Shown in pieces: positions 26,446 through 33,973 of a stretch of DNA of 39,891 bases. The translations under genes and the position numbers were made by a program. The notes under the pieces were generated by a model, which was given only the letters and a program-made list of their open reading frames with translations, did no database searches and was not told the DNA's origin. How positions within the stretch are numbered: position 1 is the stretch's first letter; each line of letters starts with the position of its first letter. The stretch is from Deltaproteobacteria bacterium. Its GTDB lineage: Bacteria; Desulfobacterota; GWC2-55-46; JADFVP01. The DNA is taken from NCBI GenBank assembly GCA_029262515.1, contig JAJCZH010000030.1, positions 1 to 39,891 of the forward strand. Reading direction: 5' to 3'.

Positions 26446-26808
26446 ATGGTGAGATTGACGGGTTGGTTGGCAATGGTACTTATTCTGCCGTTCTTCATAA
26501 TTTCGTGCGGAACGAAGCAGGTAGAGGTGAAACCTGAAGTAAAGAGGCCGAAGAGGGAGAGACCGTTCGACATGATGATGATGCAGAGGCCGAAAGAGCA
26601 CAGTATCTTCTTTGAAGATGACTGGTTTACATACGAACTCCAACTCCAGCAGGTGGTAAATGGTAAGTTCAGCTTGCCCGTAAGCTCTCTTGCCGGGCAG
26701 TGCAGGTATCAGGGTGCGACCTATACGGTTATTGATAAGGAGTCTGATGCTGTTGTGAGGGTCATGCAGATAGAAGCTCAGCCATGCAATACATGTCATC
26801 AGAGGTAG
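26446..26808 (+). CDS. small lipoprotein with C-terminal CxxCH motif
   Basis: This 120-aa protein has a lipoprotein signal with lipobox ending at Cys21 (FFIISC). A basic linker contains an MMMM run. A middle region (FTYELQLQQVVNGKFSLP) follows. A CNTCH motif at residues 114-118 ends just two residues before the C-terminus. CxxCH is the covalent haem c attachment motif, so a membrane-anchored monohaem protein is possible, but so little sequence after the His is unusual. No cytochrome-assembly genes are nearby. Ribosome site GGAGG is at normal distance to the ATG. I recognise no family. It is followed by a perfect hairpin. Confidence 0.65.
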   Translation: MVRLTGWLAMVLILPFFIISCGTKQVEVKPEVKRPKRERPFDMMMMQRPKEHSIFFEDDWFTYELQLQQVVNGKFSLPVSSLAGQCRYQGATYTVIDKESDAVVRVMQIEAQPCNTCHQR

Positions 26809-26825
26809 CTTTAGGTGAATGTTGA

Positions 26826-26852
26826 ATGTCACGAGTGAGGCTCTCGTGACAT
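26826..26852 (+). terminator. hairpin after the CxxCH lipoprotein gene
   Basis: ATGTCACGAG (26826-26835) pairs perfectly with CTCGTGACAT (26843-26852), loop TGAGGCT. It is followed by TATCTATT rather than a T run, so termination may be partial. Confidence 0.5.
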
Positions 26853-26869
26853 ATCTATTAAAATTAAGT

Positions 26870-27049
26870 AGTTATGATCAGCTCCTTTCGATCATGTAAC
26901 TCAAATCACAGCCGTTACAAAGTGGCGATGCTATAACATGTATAGATCGTCGGCGCTGCCGGATAGCCGGGTGCTTAGGTAAATAAAAGACCTGTGGTTG
27001 TTCAGTCCGGCTCGATAGAGGCCTTAACAGGCTGAAAGGGGTTTGATAG
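26870..27049 (+). promoter_or_regulatory. structured leader region before the 202-aa exported protein
   Basis: Several nested complementarities are visible: GATCA/TGATC-type pairing near 26876-26895, CCGGATAGCCGG near 26958-26969, and AGGT/ACCT near 26976-26992. The GGATAGCCGGGTGC segment resembles the 3' part of c-di-GMP-I riboswitches, but the GGGACGCAAAGC core is absent, so no riboswitch is claimed. Confidence 0.25.
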
Positions 27050-27658
27050 ATGGGAAAATTAAAGGGAACGATAGCCGCCACACTCTTTCTGCTTCTTACC
27101 GGAGCCGGTTCAGCATATGCCGTAGACATTTTGAATACTCCTGCCAAGTACAAGCAGCGCGGCGTAGAGTGGACGTTACCTGAAATGAGACTGAGCGGTG
27201 AGGGAAAGCTCAGGAGTTACGGTGTAGAGTATATTGGCGCCATAGGTTGCGATGTTACAGTTACCGCGATCAGGGACAGGAATAACAAGGTCAAGGTCGA
27301 GAAAGAGAACAACAGTATTGATATTAAGGCCAAGTCCAATACAGCCAGCGTGACCCTGTCCAATTGTACTGTTACCGATAACGCTGGAGCCGTACAGGCA
27401 CTGCCTGCGCCGATAACCTTTAATAACGGTGAGGTAAAGGTAAAGGTAAAGGGGTATGATGTCGGTTTCAACGGTGAGCAGATATTTGAAAAGGTCAAGA
27501 TAAAGAGCAAGTATGACAAGAGGCGTGAGAGGCGCGGCAAGAGGCATGGTAAAAAGCGCGGCACGGTTCTGAAGTTGAAGCTTTACGCCGGTACGATAAC
27601 TTCGGTTACTCCGCCTGTAGTAGTCCCGCAGGCTCCACCTGTAGGGATACCGTGGTAG
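27050..27658 (+). CDS. exported protein of unknown function
   Basis: This 202-aa protein has a clear Sec signal peptide (hydrophobic LFLLLTGAG, cleavage after Ala24 in SAYA). The mature part is beta-rich, with alternating hydrophobic residues, two cysteines (GAIGCDV and LSNCTV) that could form a disulfide, and repeated V-K-V-K stretches. Near residues 155-175 lies a strongly basic segment (DKRRERRGKRHGKKRG). The C-terminus is Pro/Val-rich (PPVVVPQAPPVGIPW). Periplasmic or surface location is likely. I recognise no family. Ribosome site AAAGGGG precedes the ATG. The gene ends in two hairpins and is convergent with the methyltransferase gene. Confidence 0.65.
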   Translation: MGKLKGTIAATLFLLLTGAGSAYAVDILNTPAKYKQRGVEWTLPEMRLSGEGKLRSYGVEYIGAIGCDVTVTAIRDRNNKVKVEKENNSIDIKAKSNTASVTLSNCTVTDNAGAVQALPAPITFNNGEVKVKVKGYDVGFNGEQIFEKVKIKSKYDKRRERRGKRHGKKRGTVLKLKLYAGTITSVTPPVVVPQAPPVGIPW

Positions 27659-27669
27659 GCTGTTGTAAT

Positions 27670-27743
27670 AAAAGACTTAGTCTTTTGGTTTGAGATTTTA
27701 TGATCCGGGCGGGCCGACATAGTCGGCCCGCCTTCTCTTTTTT
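27670..27743 (+). terminator. two tandem hairpins, the second a strong terminator
   Basis: AAAAGAC/GTCTTTT with loop TTA (27670-27686) is followed by a perfect 11-bp GC-rich stem, GGCGGGCCGAC/GTCGGCCCGCC with loop ATA (27708-27732). A T-rich tail (27733-27743) follows. It terminates the 202-aa gene and lies just before the end of the convergent methyltransferase. Confidence 0.85.
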
Positions 27744-27753
27744 ATGTTGGTTT

Positions 27754-28935
27754 TTATTCCGGGTGCGCCTTATAGAGCTTATAGGGGCCGCACTCTTTTT
27801 CGTACTTTCGCTTTGGAACTTTTCCATCCTCTTCGTACCGCTCTGTTTCCCCAACTCTGTCCAGCCGCTCTCTTGTTGTCTCTATTGCAGGCTCTCCGGA
27901 GTCTATGCCTATCCACTGCCGCCCGAGCTTCTCTGCTGCCACTAAGGTGGTGCCGGAGCCCGCGAAGGCGTCGAGCACCAGGTCTCCGGGGTCTGTCGAG
28001 GTCTCGATAATCCGCTTCAGTAACGCTTCGGGTTTCTGTGTAGGGTACCCTGTCTTTTCGCTCTTTCCGAGGTGCATACCGTCTGGTATGTCGTCCCAGA
28101 CATCACTTACGAGCCTCTTGTCGACAACCCCGTCCGGGCTCTCCTCTAAAAAGTACTTGATCCTGGTCTTGCCGGTCTTTGTGGTGTGGATGCGTCCTTC
28201 AGCCTTAAGACGCTTTATAGAGGAATCGGTATAATCGCCGCGAGGGGCGGTCTTGAAAGCTCGTCCATCGCTATCGCGTTGAAAGCCGCTTCCGGCTTCT
28301 TTTATGGTGTAGAGCTTGTTGAAGATATGTTTATCCTTTCGGTAGAGCAGGATCACGTCGTGATTCCTCGAAAACTGCCCTGAGATCGCCTTTGCGCCTC
28401 TTCCTCCATAATGCCAGATTATGTCGTTCAAGAAGTTTTCAGGCCCGAAGACCTCGTCCATGATTACCTTTATATGAAACGACATCTTCCAGTCGAGGTG
28501 GACGTAGATGGAGCCGTTATCCGCGAGCAGCTCACGGAGCAGTATAAGGCGCACCCTGAGGAACTCAATAAAGTCTATGCCGGCGAGATTGTCCTCGTAA
28601 GCTTTCTTGTTTGATTTCGTCTTATAGGTAGTGTTCGAAGAGAAGGGCGGGTCGATGTAGATGAGCCGTACGCCATGAGTGCCGTCACGGTTTACGACTT
28701 TCCCCGAGCGTTTCAAGCGAATGAGCTCCATAAGCGCTGTACGGTTTTCGCCCGAGATGAGCATGTTGCTGGGCGCATCTTCTTTGGAAGAGGCGCTACC
28801 CGTCTCCTTCTGTTCACCTCTGTCGAACGCCGCTTCGCGTAGATCGATGTCTGCGAGGACCTTTTCTTCAGGACTCTTGCCAATGTATTGCAACTTAGGC
28901 TCTTCTGAGCCCCGCACCTGGTTTTTTCTCTTCAT
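27754..28935 (-). CDS. site-specific DNA methyltransferase, beta class (probably adenine-N6)
   Basis: This 393-aa protein has catalytic motif IV DPPF (about residue 93, YIDPPFSSNTTYK) ahead of a target-recognition region. AdoMet-binding motif I, FAGSGTT (about residue 322), is near the C-terminus. This order defines beta-class N6-adenine or N4-cytosine enzymes, and DPPF favours adenine. The YPTQKPEALLKRII block before motif I is typical. No restriction endonuclease or specificity subunit is adjacent, so it appears to be an orphan (regulatory or solitary) methylase. The target sequence cannot be deduced. It lies in the core-like part, before the tRNA-Met island. Confidence 0.88.
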   Translation of the reverse strand: MKRKNQVRGSEEPKLQYIGKSPEEKVLADIDLREAAFDRGEQKETGSASSKEDAPSNMLISGENRTALMELIRLKRSGKVVNRDGTHGVRLIYIDPPFSSNTTYKTKSNKKAYEDNLAGIDFIEFLRVRLILLRELLADNGSIYVHLDWKMSFHIKVIMDEVFGPENFLNDIIWHYGGRGAKAISGQFSRNHDVILLYRKDKHIFNKLYTIKEAGSGFQRDSDGRAFKTAPRGDYTDSSIKRLKAEGRIHTTKTGKTRIKYFLEESPDGVVDKRLVSDVWDDIPDGMHLGKSEKTGYPTQKPEALLKRIIETSTDPGDLVLDAFAGSGTTLVAAEKLGRQWIGIDSGEPAIETTRERLDRVGETERYEEDGKVPKRKYEKECGPYKLYKAHPE

Positions 28936-29130
28936 TCTATTTACGTTTCCGCGTGTATGTTATACGGCATTGCTTCAAGGGTGAGTAGAAAGATAACGCA
29001 GGCCAAAGGTTATGTCAACACAGGGGCATGATGATGAAACGGGTGGAGTGTATAGGTTACTTTTCTCGCACAGGCAGAAAAGACTTGATTTGTTGCGCCC
29101 GATGTTAGAAAATTTTTAATTCAATCCCGG

Positions 29131-29159
29131 TTGCCGTACAAGGCTGGAACAATTATAAG
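29131..29159 (+). promoter_or_regulatory. candidate promoter for the thioredoxin-like ferredoxin gene
   Basis: TTGCCG (29131-29136) and TATAAG (29154-29159) are 17 bases apart. The predicted start falls only about five bases before the ATG at 29171, which conflicts with use of the GAGAGTAGAGG ribosome site, so the assignment is tentative. Confidence 0.3.
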
Positions 29160-29170
29160 AGAGTAGAGGT

Positions 29171-29497
29171 ATGGCAATTAAAGAGTATCGTAAACATATT
29201 TTAGTCTGTTTCGGCAAGAGGTGTTCGGAGCGCGGCTCGGAGGCGATTCTTGGCGAGTTTAAGCAGCGTATAAAGGGCGGAAGGTTGGACGGGGTGCGCC
29301 TTTCAAGAACGGGTTGCCTCAAGCTATGCAGGGAGACCAATGTCAAAGGAGAGTACTCTCCGGCGGTTATTATCTATCCCGATGGTATCTGGTACGCCCG
29401 TGTTAAAGTAGAAGATGTGGATGAGATAGTTGAGAAGCATATAGATGGTAACAGCGTGGTGGAACGGCTCTGTTACTTTAGGATGAGCGGCAGTTGA
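29171..29497 (+). CDS. thioredoxin-like [2Fe-2S] ferredoxin
   Basis: This 108-aa protein has the four-cysteine pattern of thioredoxin-fold [2Fe-2S] ferredoxins: Cys13-x4-Cys18 (VCFGKRC) and Cys49-x3-Cys53 (GCLKLC). The family C-terminal strand-helix SPAVIIYPDGIWYARVKVED follows. Such proteins carry electrons in the cytoplasm, for example as free relatives of hydrogenase/NuoE domains. A fifth cysteine (near residue 102) in the C-terminal extension ERLCYFRMSGS is not part of the motif. It is followed 23 bases later by the FlgO/VCBS-like gene, possibly one transcript. The redox partner is unknown. Confidence 0.85.
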   Translation: MAIKEYRKHILVCFGKRCSERGSEAILGEFKQRIKGGRLDGVRLSRTGCLKLCRETNVKGEYSPAVIIYPDGIWYARVKVEDVDEIVEKHIDGNSVVERLCYFRMSGS

Positions 29498-29520
29498 ACC
29501 TCTGTTAATATAGTGGTGTT

Positions 29521-31182
29521 ATGATAAAATTAAGAATTAGGTTGGCCCTTTACACGGCTTTTGCAGTCTTGTTGCTTGCATTAACTCTGTTTGCGACCGG
29601 TTCTGTTCGGGCGCAAGGGGTAGACTCTGTTGCGAAGAAGCGACTGGCAGTGCTGCCGTGGAAGGTAAATGCTCCGGGCAGCATGGATTTTTTGAGCGGC
29701 GCTCTCTCTGAGATGTTGACCTCGAGACTCGGTTCTGCCGAAGGCGTGACGATTGTCAGGTCAGACCGTTTAAAGGGCGCTCTCGGTTCTCTCGGTTCCG
29801 GGTCGGATATAGACCCTGTTGCCGCCGGGGTTGGCAAGAAGCTCGGTCTCGATTATGTGCTCTACGGCAGCATAACCCTGCTTGGCGAGTCGGTGAGCCT
29901 CGATGCCAAGCTGCTCGACGTCAAAGAGGCAAAAGTAGGCACGTACTTTTCCAGCGGTCGCGGACTAGACTCGGTAGTCTCTATGGCTGACACGGTTGCC
30001 GGCCGGGTAAACGGCTCGATCTTTCCGAAGGCAGCTTTGCCGGCAGCTACCGCGGCAGAGGCGCCAAAGAGTGTTGTCCCGCTTTCGCCTCAAGTTCTGC
30101 AGGCACCGTCAACACCCGTAACCGGGGCTCTTCTGGAGCCTGTTTTGTCTACAGCCGTAAAGGGTGGGGAGAAGTTCTGGAAGGGGCCATTTATGAAGGG
30201 GCTCTACTCGGCCATGGTAGCGACAGACCTTGACAGAGACGGGGTCAAGGAACTCTTTTTACTCAAAGAGTCGAGTGTAACCGTAGCTGCCGTGTCTGAA
30301 GGCCGCCTTGAGACTATTGCCGAACTGCATAGCGGCGAGGGCATCCAGTTGGTAGCGATAGATGCTATCGATACCGACCGTGACGGGGTACCCGAGGTGT
30401 ACGTCTCCGGCGTTCGTGACAGTTCTGCGGACAGTTTTACGATAGAGTTTGACGGTAGTGAGTACGGCGTGGCGTTAAAGAGGTTGCGCAGGCTCTTTAA
30501 GGTTATCGATTATGACGGTCGGAGTCTGCTTGTGGGTCAGGGTTACAGGGAGGCGGACGGTTTTTACGGTGAACTCAGGCGGTATGAGAAGGAGGGAGCC
30601 GGACTGGTGGATAAGGGCCGTTTTGAGGCAGGCCTGCCTGATGATTTGAACATATATAGGTTTACCCTTATAAGTAGTGTTGCCGGTGAGCAGATGCTTG
30701 CGGCGTTAAACCATCGTAATCGGCTGGTACTTTATACGAGAACTGGTACGAAAGGGTGGCAGCGGGAGTGGAAGAGCAGCGAGTATTACGGCGGTACGCT
30801 AAATTATGTCGAGACTGTAAATGATGAGTCCGATGATTCTTTTTCGACAGTAGTGCCTGTTGAGGGACGCTTTTTTTACGTGGATATAGACTCCAACGGC
30901 AGCAAGGAGCTTATAATAAAGACGGGTAGCCCCGGCGGGCTAGGCCGGTATGCCGATGTCGTGAGGTCGTATAAAGACGGAACGGTCTTGAGTCTTTCAT
31001 GGGACGGTCAGTTCCTGAACGAGCAATGGAGAACAAAGAAAGTCTCGGGGCATATAGCTGACTTCTTTGTAGAGCACGCGGACGGCGGCGCTGTTATGCT
31101 CTGGATGCTCGTAAACGAGGGCGGAGGCGCCCTGTTCGGTAAGCCAAAAAGTTATGTACTTTCGTATCAGTTACCATTATAA
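29521..31182 (+). CDS. exported FlgO/TolB-N-like protein with FG-GAP/VCBS-type repeats
   Basis: This 553-aa exported protein has a signal peptide (cleavage after Ala31). Residues about 40-170 resemble the FlgO/TolB N-terminal fold (RLAVLPWKVN, FLSGALSEMLTSRL, LGLDYVLYGSITLLG, SLDAKLLDV). These domains typically associate with outer-membrane assemblies. A Pro/Ala linker (about 175-215) leads to a beta-propeller-like part with Asp-rich calcium-type loops DLDRDGVKELFL, DTDRDGVPEVYV and DIDSNGSKELII, which are FG-GAP/VCBS hallmarks. It probably acts in the cell envelope. The exact function is unknown. Confidence 0.75.
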   Translation: MIKLRIRLALYTAFAVLLLALTLFATGSVRAQGVDSVAKKRLAVLPWKVNAPGSMDFLSGALSEMLTSRLGSAEGVTIVRSDRLKGALGSLGSGSDIDPVAAGVGKKLGLDYVLYGSITLLGESVSLDAKLLDVKEAKVGTYFSSGRGLDSVVSMADTVAGRVNGSIFPKAALPAATAAEAPKSVVPLSPQVLQAPSTPVTGALLEPVLSTAVKGGEKFWKGPFMKGLYSAMVATDLDRDGVKELFLLKESSVTVAAVSEGRLETIAELHSGEGIQLVAIDAIDTDRDGVPEVYVSGVRDSSADSFTIEFDGSEYGVALKRLRRLFKVIDYDGRSLLVGQGYREADGFYGELRRYEKEGAGLVDKGRFEAGLPDDLNIYRFTLISSVAGEQMLAALNHRNRLVLYTRTGTKGWQREWKSSEYYGGTLNYVETVNDESDDSFSTVVPVEGRFFYVDIDSNGSKELIIKTGSPGGLGRYADVVRSYKDGTVLSLSWDGQFLNEQWRTKKVSGHIADFFVEHADGGAVMLWMLVNEGGGALFGKPKSYVLSYQLPL

Positions 31183-31211
31183 TAGCAAATTACAAAATCT
31201 TTCCTGATCAT

Positions 31212-31288
31212 GGCGGTGTAGCTCAGGTGGCCAGAGCAGGGGTCTCATAAGCCCCTTGTCGGTGGTTCGAGTCCACCCACCGTCACCA
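31212..31288 (+). tRNA. tRNA-Met (CAT)
   Basis: This is a 77-base cloverleaf with acceptor GGCGGTG/CACCGTC (one G-T pair), discriminator A and encoded CCA (31286-31288). The anticodon loop CTCATAA gives CAT. The GGTTCGAGTCC T-arm is canonical. It lacks the initiator hallmark of three G-C pairs above the anticodon (stem GGGGT/GCCCC). It is most likely elongator Met, though a lysidine-modified tRNA-Ile2 also has CAT. A TATAAT at 31178-31183 may be its -10. Its 3' end is the probable integration site of the adjacent element. Confidence 0.93.
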
Positions 31289-31360
31289 TTTTCTCTTTTA
31301 CATTCCAACAACTTACGTCACTCAACAAAACCACTTTTCTTAATAAGCAGCCCGACTGTG

Positions 31361-32404
31361 CTAAAATTGGGCTAATCGCCGGGAAGTCTCCGGTGGCGAG
31401 TCTAAAATGTCTACGCCGTCCCTCAGACTTTCGGGATAATGGTGTGCGTAACGCTGTGTAGTCTTAACATCTCTGTGCCCTAGAAGCTTCTGCGCCTTGT
31501 AGATATCTATGCCCCTCTGAACGAGTCTTGTGGCAAAGGTATGTCGAAGGTCGTGGAAACGGAAAGCGTCGATCCTTGCCTCTTTCACGGCCTTCATAAA
31601 GGCCGTTCGAAGACGATGTGCGACAATCATGTTGCCTTCGGAGCAGGTGAAGATATAATCGCTCGTCAAGTAACGTACCTTGCCTTTCTTCTGAAGAAGT
31701 CCCCAGACCGTTTTGTTGAGCGGCATGGATCGTCTATGGCCGTTCTTGGTCTCGTGAAGGGTAGCGATGCCTCTAGTGAGGTCAACGTCCTTTCACTTGA
31801 GACTTAGAATCTCGCCCTGCCTCATACCAGTATTGAGCGCGAACGTTACGATCTCGCTCAACCACGCAGGAGTTGCCTTTAAGAGCCGCTCTTCCTCTGA
31901 GGCGGTTAGCCACCTGTCTTTCGGCTGGCCTTCCTTCTCCATCGAGACCCTTTTGACAGTGTTGTCTCTGCACCACTCCCACTCCTTGATCGCCACCGAG
32001 TACATATGCTTCATGACGGTAAGCTCTCTGTTGATAGTAGCTCCCTTTACACCCTTTTTATACCTGTACTGCTTATAGGCAGAAATGAACTTCGGGGAAA
32101 CTTCCGTTACGATCGTAGAGCCAAAGAACGGAATGAGGTGTACCTTGAGCCTCTCGGCGTACTTCTTCCAGTCCTTCTTGTTGTTCCTGCAATGCTCGTT
32201 TACGTACTTGTCGGCAAGTTCCTCAAAGGTTCGGTTGTCGCCTTCGAGTTTATCAAGCCACTTGCCTTCTGCAATTTCGGCCATTACCTTGTGGTGAATC
32301 TTCTCGGCAATGCGCCGGTCTCTAGTCTCGGTAGACCTCTTGATCTGTCTGCCATTGTACGTAAAGCGTATCCACCAGACCGTTCCTCTTTTGAAGAGTC
32401 CCAT
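31361..32404 (-). pseudogene. tyrosine recombinase/integrase interrupted by an in-frame TGA
   Basis: Reading through one stop gives a 347-codon phage-type integrase. The N-terminal part (1-203, from ATG 32404 with perfect AAGGAGGT) has the arm-binding start WWIRFTYNGRQIKRST, the core-binding domain and catalytic Arg195 (TGMRQGE). TGA at 31795-31793 is codon 204, in the position of the usual Trp in LSLKWKDVDL. The frame then continues without shift: Lys220, His284-x-x-Arg287 (HDLRHTFATRL), His310 (LGHRD) and Tyr319 (QRYAHH), ending at TAG 31361. All catalytic residues are present, so a single TGG-to-TGA change is the simplest account. Its ATG overlaps the upstream HTH gene stop (TAATG). Confidence 0.85.
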
Positions 32405-32730
32405 TAAGACCTCCTTCCTTGAGACCCTGATCTTGGTCTGGTTTTCCGTTTGGAAGGAGTATACCTTGAACCGTTGGTTCCCTCAATGGCTTTGTTTACG
32501 ATTGCGTCTATGTCGAGATTCTTTGTGGATTTTGTACGTAACGTAAGAACGTTAGCAGGTATGACTCTTGAGGCCTCAACAATTTCCATAACCTCTGTGG
32601 GATCGAATCGCAGAGAGATGCCAAGCTTACGGGTGGGTATTATGCCGTTACGTACCCATGAGTAAAGTGTAGACCTCTTTACGTTGAGGTACTCCGAGAC
32701 TTCTTTTACTGTCCAAAGCTTTTTCTTCAT
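32404..32730 (-). CDS. excisionase-like helix-turn-helix protein
   Basis: This roughly 108-aa protein starts at ATG 32730. A GTG four codons upstream is also possible. Residues 1-50 form a MerR/Xis-type winged helix-turn-helix (LWTVKEVSEYLNVKRSTLYSW, then GIIPTRKLG and RFDPTEV), the pattern of excisionase-family DNA-binding proteins. A less conserved helical part and a very basic C-terminal tail (SKRKTRPRSGSQGRRS) follow. The motif TAACGTACGT at 32730-32739 touches the start codon, which suggests autoregulation. It overlaps the integrase start by one base, as in xis-int pairs. Confidence 0.8.
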   Translation of the reverse strand: MKKKLWTVKEVSEYLNVKRSTLYSWVRNGIIPTRKLGISLRFDPTEVMEIVEASRVIPANVLTLRTKSTKNLDIDAIVNKAIEGTNGSRYTPSKRKTRPRSGSQGRRS

Positions 32731-32904
32731 AACGTACGTCACACCTGTTTTGTTGTATACGTAATTTATGCGTTGGGTTCAGCAAGCGTGCCTACGTTAC
32801 TTAACGTTAGGCCTTTTGCTTGCTAATCCTCTACTGGTGTTAAGTGTAGTTGTTAGGAAGAAATAAGTCTTCGACACTGATAGGGGTACTTTTTGTCTAA
32901 CTGA

Positions 32905-33870
32905 TTATTTGAAGATAGGTTTGATGTGACGATCAAGGAATTTGTAAAATGCGCCACCTTCTAACGAAGGAAGGACTAACCCGCAGGACTTAAGGAAGGC
33001 GTGAAGCTCAGGCGCGGTTAGTTTGTATAGACCCGTATACCAGAAGAGGCTGAGGACAGTATACGTCTTGCCGTGCTGCCCGACTCTACGTAACGGGTCG
33101 TCCGATATCGCCTTGCCGAGTTTGGAGAAAAACTTCTTGTCCCCTGAAAGCTGAGCTTGGACTATTCGTTTCTTCGCAGCCATATTGTACAAGAGACTTT
33201 TATCGATGGTTATAGCCTTGAACAAGGACTTGTCATCACCTTTGGAAAAGTTAGCTGTAAGCTCCGCAAGGGTCTGTTGGTTTGCGATCTGAGAATAGGA
33301 GGAAAGGAGAGAGCTGAAAACGGTTGCAAGAGCACTTGACCTCAACAGGTAGTCGGATTTCTTGCCAACTATCGGGTCGCCTTCAAACTCAAGGCTTACG
33401 TAACGTATGAACAGAGAGTAAACAACGGAGAAATAATCGAGAAAATCTTTGTCGGATAGATTTGCTTTTTTACTTAGTCCCTTTTCCGTAGCAAGAGCCT
33501 TGAACTTATCCGTATAAAATTTTCGGCTCTCTTCTTCGGGCAGTTTTCTTATAAATCTTGGAGATAGTTTAATGGTAACGTCACGGTCTTCCATAGATTC
33601 AAGCAGCTTGAGAATACTACTTGTACCTCTTTTGCTTGTTAGTCCGGCCTTCTGTGTGTGCTGAAGAAACTCTTTAAAGCCTCCTTCTAGGCTAAGACCT
33701 TGAGGCTTGGAGTTTTCAGTAATGGATTCAACAAGCTCGTCTGGAAAACCCGGAAGGCCGTCATGTGGTGCTCTTTCGAGCTGGCCTAAAAACGTAACGT
33801 ACGTCTTGATAGGCTTGATGAGGGCAGGGTCGATTTTTTCTTTCCAACGGTATGTTACGTACGTAGGCAT
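32905..33870 (-). CDS. unrecognised 321-aa protein of the integrative element
   Basis: The protein is mostly alpha-helical and basic, without signal peptide or membrane segment. The N-terminus (MPTYVTYRWKEK) and residues about 22-27 (KTYVTFL) are encoded by copies of the island motif. The middle part has hydrophobic helices (DYFSVVYSLFIRYVSLEF). The C-terminal 75 residues (DPLRRVGQHGKTYTVLSLFW, then LTAPELHAFLKSCGL) could be a winged-helix-like DNA-binding domain. This is inferred from pattern only. No family is recognised. It is preceded by the 41-bp palindrome 63 bases upstream and lies about 170 bases before the HTH gene. A replication/partition initiator or a regulator that binds the motif would fit. 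Confidence 0.6.
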   Translation of the reverse strand: MPTYVTYRWKEKIDPALIKPIKTYVTFLGQLERAPHDGLPGFPDELVESITENSKPQGLSLEGGFKEFLQHTQKAGLTSKRGTSSILKLLESMEDRDVTIKLSPRFIRKLPEEESRKFYTDKFKALATEKGLSKKANLSDKDFLDYFSVVYSLFIRYVSLEFEGDPIVGKKSDYLLRSSALATVFSSLLSSYSQIANQQTLAELTANFSKGDDKSLFKAITIDKSLLYNMAAKKRIVQAQLSGDKKFFSKLGKAISDDPLRRVGQHGKTYTVLSLFWYTGLYKLTAPELHAFLKSCGLVLPSLEGGAFYKFLDRHIKPIFK

Positions 33871-33932
33871 GGGGATAAGATAGCAAAAAGGAGTGAGCGT
33901 TACAAAGCATATGAATAGAAATTTTCTATAAC

Positions 33933-33973
33933 GCCCCTAACGTAACGTACGTAACGTACGTTACGTTAGGGGC
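33933..33973. promoter_or_regulatory. perfect 41-bp palindrome built from TAACG units
   Basis: Two exactly complementary 20-base arms flank a single A at 33953. The left arm begins GCCCCTAACGTAACGTACG and the right arm ends CGTTAGGGGC. It sits 63 bases upstream of the 321-aa gene and contains three copies of the ACGTAACG octamer. It is a strong candidate for an operator or origin site, or a cruciform-forming recombination site. Confidence 0.7.

Noticed and set aside
26935-26980. Possible c-di-GMP-I (GEMM) riboswitch before the 202-aa gene
   Set aside because: Only a GGATAGCCGGGTGC segment resembles the consensus. The conserved GGGACGCAAAGC core and the 5' half are missing.
29045-29110. 26-codon Cys-containing frame before the ferredoxin gene
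   Set aside because: There is no ribosome site and no resemblance to a known small protein.
31361-31726. Separate 121-aa integrase gene starting at 31726
   Set aside because: There is no ribosome site before the ATG. It is simply the C-terminal part of the integrase in the same frame after the TGA.
31793-31795. Recoding of TGA as Trp in this organism
   Set aside because: Other genes in the window terminate at TGA, such as the sigma factor, and Trp is encoded by TGG throughout.
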